A DNA stretch of 64,000 nucleotides, from NCBI GenBank assembly GCA_023846275.1, contig CM043878.1, positions 6,999,501 through 7,063,500 of the forward strand, read 5' to 3'. The translations under genes and the position numbers were made by a program. The notes under the pieces are model-generated. The model worked only from the letters and a program-made list of their open reading frames with translations. It searched no databases and was not told the origin of the DNA. This document shows, piece after piece, positions 28,401-39,400 of the stretch. This DNA is from Vanilla planifolia (Eukaryota > Streptophyta > Magnoliopsida > Asparagales > Orchidaceae). How positions within the stretch are numbered: the first letter of the stretch is position 1; the number at the start of each line of letters is the position of its first letter.

Positions 28401-31400
28401 GCTTCTCAGCTTAACCAAGGTGACTAGCGGACTGTGGAGTTCTGGTGTCTGTACATATTTAATTTAGATTTAATGATCAAAGTGAAATTCGCAAGATTCA
28501 TTAGGCAGCATGCATCTTTACTAGCAGATGTTTCTGTCAGCTTCTTTTCCATTAATAGCTTATCATCGGACTATACAAGAAACATCTAGCACTTGAAATC
28601 TCTTAAGTGGGAAACTGAGCATAACCTTATTTGTTTAGAATATAACGGATAAAAAATACAGATTTTTTTTGCCATAGTACAGTCATAGAAATACACATTT
28701 ATGCATTTATTAACCATAATTTAAAATTTCCATGTTTTTTACTTGAAATAGTGATAACTAACCAGTGGACTATCTTGGTTGAGCAAAGTTGTGTAATATG
28801 TAATATTCTATCTTTGATAATGGATTTTCTTCCTCCCAAAGATCCACCTCCATCTCAAGTGGTACTTGTGTTGCTCTATGATGCTGTGTGAATGAGCTCG
28901 AGGAGATCCTCTAAACTCATAAATGAAACATAAATCTTACAGCCCTCAAATGGTTATTCTCTTCTTCATTCCATTGGATCTATTGCATCTGTAAAAAATT
29001 AAATTTGATGGTGTGTCCAATTGATGGAATTGGAAATTTCAAAGGGATAGGAAACAATTTTGTTCCCTTGAAAAAGGAAGGTTATGGTTTTGGCATTGCA
29101 AGGGACAAGGGTACAACTTTTGGATTGGGATAGGATGGTTGGAAGAAGAAGACAGAATTGATGGATAGGAGATATGACCTCGTGTAACCTATTCTACTTT
29201 TAAATTAGCTTTTGGACTGGGATCAGATGGTTGTTAGACTTTGTCTCTGCAATATTCTACAATGTTAGGTGGTCAACTAACAGGACTGAGGGATTGAAGC
29301 CCTGCTTATTTAACCTAAGTAATGTTTTTACGTATACTAGTAATTGCCATGTATTTGGTTAGTAAATTATGATGTTTAAATGTTATACTTGTTATTTTAT
29401 GTTTACACTGGTATATGAAAAAAACTCATATCAAGTTATTAATTTTAAGGAAGAATTGACCCTGTGAATTAGTGAAACCATTTTTTTATTTAGCACTGCT
29501 ATAGAGAGCTACAAAAGGGGGCAAGGTAGACGATTTACACTGAATGGTGAATGCCAAACTCTTTATGGAAGAAATTTACCCCTCTTTATGAGATTTATCC
29601 TGAACCCAAAAGGTCTTATCCCTTCTTCATCTCCCACGCACCCCAGAAGTGTCCCACTCCTCCCAAAATTCTTCTGTAGAGGATCCTACCTGTGAGCCAA
29701 GCCCTTTTATCCCCTCTTTATGGACTGTATCTAGAACCCTAATAAAGGCCACAGCTCTCTATCTCTGCCAGGCATCCCCAAAAACCCCTATCTCCATCTC
29801 CACCTCCGCCCCCATGGCCACCCAATTTCTGATGCATTTGATCCTTACTGAACTCTCTTTTCTCTTGTTAAAGTCCTCCTATATGCAATTAGTATCCTCT
29901 AAATGGAGGCTTTTGTTTCTGTTAATTATAAATATGTGTTGCTACTCCCTATTCATTTGAGATTTTGACATTACTATGTTCCACAAGTACAGCGACTAAT
30001 CTAGGGAACGAACTTCAAGTTTATGGTGGCTTTTTTATTGTTATGAAAGTTTTCAGTGTCATGGTTTTAACTTTCAGTCCAAACAAATCAGATTTGATTA
30101 TTTCATTTTGGTTGGTTTTTGATATTTTCGTGGAAAAGGAGCACTTTGATAGCGATCTCTTGGCAAGCATCTTATACTCCATTTTCCTCCAGAAGAAGAT
30201 GCCATCATAACGCATAAAAAAGCCCGAAGTTAATTTTTATTTATAGAACAGTCTTAAATTTGAATTTTCTGTTTATTAAAATCCTTGCACACAATTAACA
30301 AGTGCAATGACATTTTCATGTAATGTTATTTTATTTTAAGATTTTGATTTTTCAGTTTAACAATATCAGTAAATACTATTGTTAAAAGTTACGATTTTAT
30401 CATAGAAATTTAACATCAAAATGTTCGCTAAATTTATGAAACATGAAAATTTCAATCATCTTAGTATTAAAAATAGAAATAAAAGATTATCTAGATAGCA
30501 TTGAGAGAAATAACAAAAAAAATATTGAAAAATATTAGATAACGCTTGCATTTAGATAACATTAATATGTAGACATCATTGTTTTCATTGAAATAGCACA
30601 CAATCAAATACTTTCTTAGTCTTACTTCTGATGTCACCTATATAGCTATCCCAGAGATGTCTGTGATGTATTGTTCTATTATCCATCTTTATGAGTTAAT
30701 CTGCATTTAATCGTTCTACAAGTAATGTTTAACTTCCTGACATGCTATTATTACAAAGCTAGTTTCAAGAACTCATGGATTAAGCTAATGCTGCCGTTTG
30801 TTCTGGTTGCCTTTCTAAAGGTTGGCTCATCCTAATGGACCCATTGCGACCAACAAAGCTGCAGCTTTAGCAAAATTTCTTGAACGAAAGTTACAACAGC
30901 CAGGTGGACTTAACTCAATAGATCCAAATCATCTCGAGTTGGCTGTGAAAAATGCAAAAGAGACCATCAATGCTAGTAACGGTATTAAATCTTGAATTCC
31001 GTGATGCCTTTTGGGTTTTTGTTCTTATTTTCTTTGTTTGTTGGTTACTTGCTTTGTTGTCAATCTTCCTTCTCAGTTGCCTGAACCACAATTGAAACTT
31101 GTATGCCCAAAATATAGAAGTGCAGCTAGGAGGAAGTTAGAATAATATGATGTGTTTATTTAGTTTTTCAAACTATTTTTCTAATTTGTTGACTGGGAAC
31201 CCTAGTAGTCAACTTCGACAATATGTAGGTATGCCATCTTTCCTAAAGGTTTAAAACAATCTGTTGTCAGTGGTTTGGAATTTACAATTTAACCAATTGT
31301 TTACCAATTGCAAAGAGATCTTTTATCATACAGGCTTAAAACAAAATGAAGAAAAAACTGATACATGAATTAAATCTGTGGATAGGAGCAGCTGCTAGTT

Positions 31401-32111
31401 CTGGAAGAACAGTGCGTCATGTTTCCTCGTTTGGTGACTCCCATGAGGTGACTGGCTCATCTTATTGTGAATGATAGACTGATGATCAAAATCTTATTAT
31501 TCTTTATCTTTATATTAGTCATTTTTCTGGCACTAGCCTTCTGAAGAATTGCTATGTGGAGATATGGATGAAACCAGGCCAAGGAAGAAGACTCGCAAAA
31601 AGGTTAAGGTATTCATGTTAACTTGCTTTGTAAAACCTCCTCGTCTTCCTTGTCCTGATGGCTAAGTCATGGTTGTTGCCGTTTAGGTGTCTGGAGTTGA
31701 AGGTAAACCAGGTTTGTTCATGAAGAAGAAGAAGAAACACAAGAAGGTCTGCTGCCTTTTCAGCTTTTGCTCTCTATTTGGCTTTCAAAATTTCTTTTTT
31801 ACTACTTTTTTGGAAGTTTTTTTTTTCGAACTTAAATACATCAAGATCATAACAAACAATTTTCATAAAAAAAATTATTTTTACTTGATATAATCCTTTT
31901 TTGAAGCTTCTTTTTTCAAAACCTACATTTTAAATCATAATAAAAAAATTCAGATGCATGAAAATCATGATAAAAAATTTATTTTTACTCTTAAATTTTT
32001 TTTTTTTTTTTCAAAAGTTTCCTTGGTTATTTCCTGAAATACGTTTTACATGTGCTACAGAGTTTGGGTGTCAACAAGCGCAAAAAGCAGAAGTTCTCAA
32101 AGCGTAATTGA
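22426..32111 (+). CDS. Small lysine-rich conserved plant protein, six exons
   Basis: Joined exons 22426-22517, 30821-30981, 31386-31447, 31537-31608, 31687-31746 and 32061-32111 give a 165-residue protein. All junctions are GT-AG and phases agree; the first junction splits an Arg codon (AG|G) and links ...PSGSQPR to LAHPNGPIATNKAAALAKF. The N-terminus (MDRHLSEGDRRALRGSKFAP) and the helix FLERKLQQPGGL resemble a conserved plant family of unknown function that I remember but cannot name. The C-terminus is strongly basic, with clusters RPRKKTRKK, MKKKKKHKK and NKRKKQKFSKRN, which predicts nuclear or nucleolar location (inference). The start at 22426 was chosen because MDR fits the family; an in-frame ATG lies upstream at 22357. 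The first intron is 8.3 kb and holds an antisense LINE. Exon 4 could end at either of two donors six bases apart. Function is unknown. Confidence 0.8.
26170..28280 (-). mobile_element. Degenerate LINE (plant L1-type) ORF2, reverse transcriptase to C-terminal part
   Basis: Read on the minus strand with frame changes, the stretch follows a plant LINE ORF2 in order. At 27897-27625 it has the reverse-transcriptase N-part (TKITENCLQQITPHMVHKAQ, then DFIKGGLVSHNVHIVRELIH and a KEFDKI block). Next, near 27530-27500, is a CPLSLLLF motif matching the family's GCPLSPYLF. The catalytic block near 27399-27428 reads FANENTILCRAN where active enzymes have F/YADD. Downstream, around 27160-27080, comes KKLST...SRCPSQASILQLVKK, like the family's AGRLQLIKSVL region. 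The zf-RVT-like tail around 26600-26470 (VDEKLAKVGIHNS) has lost its cysteines. Stops and frameshifts plus loss of the catalytic aspartates make it a dead copy, antisense in an intron. The 5' part and the 3' tail are not defined. Confidence 0.85.
28281..30820. other. Intron sequence without recognised features
   Basis: This is AT-rich intron DNA between the LINE relic and exon 2 of the lysine-rich protein gene. A pyrimidine-rich, somewhat GC-richer patch at about 29600-29820 has an open frame (plus 29649-29960), but it shows no domain I recognise and no clear splice borders. Confidence 0.45.
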
Positions 32112-32504
32112 GAGGTGAAGTAACTAATTGAGCCATTTTGTTCTGCTTACTGTTGAAATGTGATCAGTTGTCTTAACTGCAGGTTTCGCTTCTTTTGTTT
32201 ACTTTTATATTTTTAGTTAAGTTGAAAGCATATGTTAAAAGGGATTATAATAACTAATATCAAAGCATTTATGTATTGAATTAGTGTCTAATTTTGGTAC
32301 CATTTAAATAAAACAAAAAATGGTTTGATTTGGTTTTGGGTCAAAACCATCCGATCCGAAATATTGATCAAAGCACCAAATAGTAAATTTTGGTGTCATT
32401 TATTTTGTGCTGTGAAATTACACACTTCGACATTCTTCATCTTCTTCTTCCATTCTCTCTCTCTTCCATTACTACAGAAACATGCATATACTCTCCAAAA
32501 AAGC
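32112..32504. other. Convergent 3' flank between the lysine-rich gene and the SWEET gene
   Basis: The plus-strand gene ends at 32111 and the minus-strand SWEET gene at 32505, so about 390 bases separate the two stop codons and must hold both 3'UTRs and polyadenylation sites. The transcripts are tail to tail and may overlap. Confidence 0.6.
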
Positions 32505-34138
32505 CTACTCTTCAGGTGCAGCTATATGTTGCATTGTCTCAGTTGTATTTCCAAGAACATGCTTCTCTGCTTGTTCTACGTCAAAACTTTTGCTTCCCAT
32601 AATCTCTGCTTCTGTATCCTCGTTGCTGATTCTTTCTTCCTCTCTAACCTTTCTCGCATTCTTGTAAGCCAAGTACAGAACTATTTGTACAATTCCAAAC
32701 GCAAACCCGAGCACATTTGGTAGCTTAAAGAAGTAATCCAATGTCAGTAAATATAGGTTTCTTCCCTGCTTAAAGAGAAAAACAAAACAACAAACAATAG
32801 CTATGTGTTGAAGAGCTAACCGCCACAAAGTAATCCTTCAAGAGAAGCCCATAAAAGAACCATGCAACTGCACTCAAAGTGAGGAAAAGAGACAGAGAAA
32901 AGGGCATATACTCCACGCTTTTGGTTCTTATGATTAGCCTCTGTAACATAGAAATCTACTTTAGTGTCAATGGATTGTTTGAACAGTTGATAAAGAACAG
33001 TGTGTTTAGAACAGCTTTTAGTCTTGCTTGCCATGATACTGAGGGGAGCAGCAAAAACACTGATGGCAAAGGAAGCACATATCCATCCCATGATTTCGAT
33101 TCGACTTTGTCCCCTAAGGAATGCAAGTGTGCCGAACAACACCATTCCAAGCAAACCAACATTGAAGAAGAGCATTGTCTTGAGTGTATGGGCCTGGGAA
33201 AGCAAACCCAAAATAGATGCAAGTTTTTAAGATAATGCTTTTAATTGTTTCGACAATAATACAGGATCTTAGTGAGATTGGTGAGACAAAAACTTGCTGT
33301 TAAAATATATAATTATTGACATGTAATATTAGAATTGAAGTAATTGCAACAAATTTTTTTTTGAGAATTATGTTCAAATACGGTCAGTGAAAACTAATGC
33401 CAAAACGAAAGAAAGAAAGGCAAACAAACCCTGTCGGTCTTGGAGGCATATGTGAGGTAAATGGCTAAGTAAAGGGATTCCAAGACACAAGTGGTGGTAT
33501 TGATGGTGAGAAGCAACACTTTGTGGGCGAGGAAGCCGTAGTAGAGCCATAGTGCTGCACTTGACAAGGCCATAACATAAGGAATGGACTGGAATGAACC
33601 AGTGGACTTCTTCTTGTACACCTTGTAGAATGTTGCCCTTGAAAGAACAAAAGTAAATCTTTAGATGTGAGCACTTCATGTAGAGGGCATATGTTGTTTA
33701 ACAATACAAGTTGTTCATAAGAAACTAAGCTCACATTGGTGCCAGGGTCACCAATAATGATAGGATGTTTCCTGCAGTTGAATCAAAGAAGTTGCATCAG
33801 GGGAAATAAACACATACTATTATTGACAAATTCAACAAAAACACAATTTGGGTCATTGTATAAATTATAACATGCTTCTTTTAACTATTTTGGCTTCGTT
33901 ATTTTATCTAAAAACCTAAATGTTTATCTAATATTTGTTTAATAAAAGTCATTTTTAAAAAGTATGATTAGATTTTAAAATAAATATTATCATACCTTAA
34001 ATCAATTAACTAGCATGCAACATAGTCATATATACAATTTAAGATTAAAGATAAAAAGAGAGAACAAAGGCAAGGTAGAAAGAGAGATTTACCTAGAAGG
34101 CCAATACCAAATATCAAATGGCTATCAATGGCCACCAT
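32505..34138 (-). CDS. SWEET: SWEET sugar transporter, clade III-like, six exons
   Basis: SWEET proteins are seven-helix membrane uniporters, built from two MtN3/saliva units, that move sucrose or hexoses down a gradient, typically across the plasma membrane. Exons on the minus strand: 34138-34093, 33771-33735, 33637-33430, 33193-33032, 32940-32821 and 32723-32505, giving 263 residues; phases agree throughout. The first MtN3 unit holds [16 protein letters not shown] and [11 protein letters not shown]; the second holds [22 protein letters not shown] and [18 protein letters not shown]. The tetrad prolines (LAP, IPY, AAP, LPN) are present. Helix 1 reads APMATF where clade III members usually read APVPTF. 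The cytosolic tail is acidic and ends AAPEE. Intron 4 uses a GC donor (ATG|GCAAGC). Clade III members mostly export sucrose, which is inference here; the exact number (9-15) cannot be assigned. Confidence 0.93.
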
Positions 34139-34158
34139 TTTCACTTGAGAGATAGATA

Positions 34159-34200
34159 AGAGAGAGAGAGGGAGGGCGAGAGAGAGAGAGAGAGAGAGAG
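34159..34200. repeat. (GA)n tract in the SWEET 5' leader
   Basis: An interrupted GA run lies about 20 bases before the SWEET start codon. On the transcript strand it is a CT-rich leader, a common feature of plant 5'UTRs. Confidence 0.9.
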
Positions 34201-34260
34201 ATTCTCTACTCTAATTAGCTAGAGCTTGGTGATGCAAGTCTCCTTCCTCAACTGGCCTGC

Positions 34261-34268
34261 CATTTATA
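34261..34268 (-). promoter_or_regulatory. TATA box of the SWEET gene
   Basis: The minus strand reads TATAAATG inside a GC-richer context, about 125 bases before the start codon. This leaves a leader of roughly 90-100 bases containing the CT tract, a usual plant arrangement. Confidence 0.7.
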
Positions 34269-36413
34269 CTAACATAGAAGCAAAGTGACTCTCATAATAT
34301 CCCTTTAGGTGGCTTCCCAACACACGAGCAAACCATCAAGGAAGAAGAGTAAGCCTTCAGCAAACAAGCAAGTCCAGGATATGTTGACATAGGAAGGCCA
34401 GCTACGACAGGTTTGGTTCAGGTTAGAGTCTAACCTGTGCTCAACCTAATTTACAAACTTTCCATCAAATAATTAACCAATCCAATCAAGCAAAGCTACA
34501 TGGCTACATCATTCAACTCGATCATGCTAAATGCACCATTTCATAAATTGATTTAGAGTTCAAATTGGCTTCTTCCTGCCTACACTTAAACAGATCAAAC
34601 ATATCACTGTCTTCATGTACTTTTTCACTTCATTTCATTCCATAATTGAGGGTTAGCTGTACACATTTGGCCACACGCAAAACACAGCACCAATCTAACA
34701 TGATGTCTTGCATTAATGGATAGCAGATTGCTGGAATGGATTGTTGAATTCTTTGTGTGTTGTTTTGGTTCATTGGGCAAAATAGTACAGAGAATTGTTG
34801 GAGGAATATTGCAACATATATATAGTTTGAACATTAAGTGTTTGCTTTCTCTCACGTCCCTTCTTCATGCAAAGCAGAAGCTTCCCTGTTGTGCAGTTCA
34901 TTACAAGTTGACAGCTTTTTGGTTTGCCAAAGACGCGTTTGGCACTATTATTGTCCACAATAGATTTTTTTGTTAAGGAACAAGCCAAGATGGCTCTGGG
35001 AATAAGTTATCTATTATCATACACTTGATGAATAATCTCATATTATATGTTCAATAACAAGTTATGTAGATATACAAAAATACGACTTTAACCCATAAGC
35101 TTAGACATTTAGATTGATAGATATTGCTGCTTTAATAGAAAGTGAAATCTAGAGCTAAGTGTAGTTCAATTGGGATCGACTCGTGGTAGAGTCAACAAGA
35201 TGCCGATGTGTTCAATATTGTGGGACAAAGGCAGAGATGATAGTTTCTAAAAAATTGACATGACAAATCTTGATGATTAAATTACACTTCAGTTTAGCAT
35301 AGTGCATCCAATATAAGGGAAGATATACATTATATTCTTTTTATTCTAAATTTCAAAACTGTTGTCTGAAAATGCAAAATGAAGATGAAATTATCAAACA
35401 TTTGTAGCTGTTATGTCATCTAGACATCAAAACAATGCGCAACACAACCAAAAAAACACATTAAATGATTACTATGGAAATGGAAAATGTTCTTTCTGCA
35501 TGGAGAAGCTGATGTTTACCTTCAAGTTGGCAAACCTTGAAGTTTGCACGTGCACAACAACTTTACACGTGTCACATGAACTCCCCGAAGCTTGTTTTGA
35601 GAAACAATTATAGATACAAGCAGGAATGCCTATTTCTTGTTAAACTGCCCAAGAATGCCATGTTATTTTAATAAGGTAAGCATCTTTAAATTAGCAATTA
35701 ACGTGTGATACAGCTAACCACAGGCTCAATTTTTTCTTCTGATATATATGAGGCAGCATAGAGATATCATCCTTAGGTTAGATGAAGCTTGTAGAATCCT
35801 CTTCAGGGATAGCTGTAGCTGGATGGGTACATGGTTAGCCTTTGCCACTTTGGTTGTATAAAATTTGCGAAGATATTGTTCAAAGAAGAAATTTTAAGTT
35901 TGGAAACTAAACTAAATGTTTGTTTGTTGGGTTTTATATATTATTGCAGTATTGTCTAAATGTTATGTTACTTTATTAGACTAATCACTTCAAAAATTTA
36001 TTATCTATCATCGTCAAATTTATCGATTTTCTTGACTTGCCTAACAAGAGGTATATGTGATTATACTTCGACGTGAAGTTTGACTTGAATATTAGACTTG
36101 CTATTGATCGTAAGTTTGATTCGAGTAAATTGTCTCGAACTAAACAAAATTTTGACCTGGACTGAATATATTGGAGTTGTGCCTATTTTGGTCAATAAAT
36201 CTTAGTTTTTGGTAATAGGAACATATATTGAAAGTTTAAACATTTTCAAGGTGAAGTTTTATTTATTTCATTATTCTAGTCATTGCGTGCAAAACTCATC
36301 AGACTATGTTGGATGTAGTCGTGTCCAAAAAACTCTCTTAATCGTAGATGATGAATCTTACATGAGATCTATATCTAAGTTTAAAAAAAAAAAAAAAATT
36401 CTATCCCAATATT

Positions 36414-36416
<3 letters not shown>

Positions 36417-36461
<45 letters not shown>
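36417..36461. repeat. (AT)n microsatellite
   Basis: Perfect alternating run of about 45 bases following a 15-base A run; it has low complexity and no other function is visible. Confidence 0.95.
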
Positions 36462-36465
<4 letters not shown>

Positions 36466-39400
36466 TTATAATTTAATTTTTTTTATTTTCAATAAATCTA
36501 GTGCTTTATATAATTATTTTATTTCAATATCATATTATAATATTATTATTTATTAAATATCATTCTATTTCAAATACATATTTTTTAACTTCATCAATCA
36601 TATTGTATTAAATCTTTACTATAATTATTGAAACAAATGGGACAATATTTTCTACCATTGTGAAGTAGATATATTTTCTTCTTCTATATCTTTATGAAAA
36701 CTACAAATAGACCATAATGTAGGATTTTCTAAAGGGAGAAGGATATGAAGTCAATCATAGTTTATTTAGATGTTTAGTGATTAGTTCTAAGTATTTAACT
36801 ATTAGTAGATCATGTATTGTATATGGAATTAGATTGTCAATGCAACGAATCACTTAAAGAATCACTTTGGTTTGTGACAAAGTAAATTCTTAGCTATTTG
36901 GATGTTGCAATGAAAACAAACTTACATAATCCTTGTGCTAGTAAGCAATATTATCCCTATTCAAACAATAATTGTAAACTTGATCATAATGATAATAAAT
37001 AGCTAAGTTATAAGGTTTATAACATCATAAGGAAACTTAATGACCAAAGGTACTATGGATGATCAGTCATATCGATATCCCTTGTTTGCAAGACAATGTA
37101 AAGAGAAGATGGTAGAGCTATCCCTTGTTTTCATTAAGGCAATATCGATACAAACATTTTTCAAGTTTTATTTGATGCTTAAAAAATCGATTATTCAAGT
37201 TTGAAAGAAAACGAACATGGTAGTTACAAACTTGAATATAGACTTTAAAAAAAATGTAGGATTTTCAATTTAAGCATTGGTATGACAAAGGAATTAATTT
37301 AGATTCTCTTTAAGGTTTAACATATGATTTTGTTTTGTGTTAATTACATAGGTTTTTTGAGCATATAAAAAATTTATTTATATTGAAAGAAAACTAACAT
37401 AGTACTTCTAACGTGCATTTTTTTTAATAAAAAAATTTATTTTTTATTTACACAAAACTCCTTTTTCAAAAAGATCTTTTTTCAAAACCTATTTTTCAAA
37501 CCTAGTTTTTAAACTTACATTTGCAAACAAAGCTAAGTATTTTTATGTGCAAAGTGATGAAGTGGGTGGGCTACAAGAGATGATCGAGCAAATATAACAA
37601 GTGATGTTAAGTAGCCACTTCAATAGCTACATCGTTCCTCTCCTACAAAAACATATTTTTATTTATATAAAGAGTTATAAAGAGATAAAAAAAAATATTA
37701 CAACACACTATCAAATTATTTTTATTTATATACAATATATATATATATATATATTCTTGATTTATTTTAAAATCTTTTTTTAATATATTTTTTTTAAACT
37801 TGAAAGCTATTCAAAAACAAGCCTTAGAAATAATTCATATGAAGTTATAGTTTGAGATAGGTATATGTACATTGAAATAGGTCTAACAAACAAGGCATGA
37901 CGGGAGATAAGAATGCAAATTAATGCCATGGCTCAGGTGATGGTCAGGAGACCATGATTCCATTCAATGAAAGTTTTTATAATTAAAAATACGTTTTTTT
38001 GAAAATATTTTAAAATAATTTAAAAGGTATTTTATGTGTAAAAAAATGTAAAAATTATTTGATATTTTTTTATATTTTCTTTTAGATTGAAAAAAGAAAC
38101 TTTCTTTTGTTGAGACATAAACCAAACAAAGCCCATATATTGCAAGAGGATTTTAGGGAAGAAACCACAAATAAAGTGAAAGAAAAATGATAGTCATCTT
38201 TTAAAAGTAATAAATGTGGGTTGAAGTTGCCCTCAAAACCTTGTTTATTTGAGATTAGGGTTTCTATTAACTTAAGTAAATGTAATGTAAATGAATAAAA
38301 TAAGTGGGTTCTATATCATACATAATAGGGATAGTTAAACATCAAGTTAACATGTTTGCTCAAAAAACCAACGTTAAACCAACTCTAGTTCAAATCTTTT
38401 TCTTCTTTGGTTTCTATTGTCAGATAAATTTGATTCTAATATTGAAGTTCGATAGCTAGTTTGACAATCATAGAAAGGGTTGTCATGTTGCTACACATAA
38501 ACTAAAGATTAATATTTATTTATATAGATTTTGGAGTGACCACTCTATATATAGAAGATTATAAAATAAGTGATTTGACATATAATAAAAGATGAGATGA
38601 TTAAGGACTACTTTTGTGTGCCCTACAAACAATTTTGTCTTTAGAGAATTGATTCTCATCTCAAACAGAATGAGACAAAATCTTTTGATGTTTTAACTTC
38701 AAAACCTATAAACAACGTAACTAAAACTACATTATATGTAAACACACAAAATTTTCCATAACTTTCTTATTACTTCAAATGAGCCAAAGTAAAACTATAA
38801 GATAACATTTTCCCTTTTAATCCTAATCATTGAATATGCTAAATAAAATATTCAACTTTATATAGACTTTATTGGTAAAACTAACTTAAAAACAATGATA
38901 TGATAATTAATAAATACTCAATCATAACAAAAAAAACTTATATCAGTATTTTTCAAATTAAAAAAAAACTGTCTTGTCCATCTTACTTTATAAGATCCAT
39001 TTTTTCTTGATTATTCTCTCTCTCTTTTTGGTAGGCGAACATCATTAGGTCATCTTTGATTGTTGTCATAATTTGAAATGTATGCATATCTCCTTCAAAA
39101 TTATAAAAAGTTTTATAAACATGGACAATTATGAGCAAAATCTATGCATCATTCTATTTGCATACTAGTTTTTATCATCTTTTTTGTTGAACATCATGCA
39201 TGATAGGTTAAGATTGTTCGACATATTTTTTCTTAGAAGCTTAGTTTTCAAATATTTTTGATTGAACAAAATATAAACTTCATTTTTTACTCATATTAAC
39301 CATTTTTTAAAATTGTTTTACAAATATCTTATAAAATTCCTTTTTAAGACATTAATATTCTTCATGTATACCTTATTAAAGTATTGAACTAGAATTGTTA

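Larger units (their letters stand above)
22518..30820 (+). other. 8.3-kb intron 1 of the lysine-rich protein gene
   Basis: The boundaries are AG|GTCCCT at the donor and CTAAAG|G at the acceptor. Contents are AT-rich DNA, an antisense LINE relic (26170-28280), and otherwise only short unrelated frames such as plus 25682-25957 and 29649-29960. I recognise no nested gene. Confidence 0.7.

Noticed and set aside
32482..33235. Plus-strand frames overlapping the SWEET gene
   Set aside because: They are antisense shadows of conserved SWEET exons.
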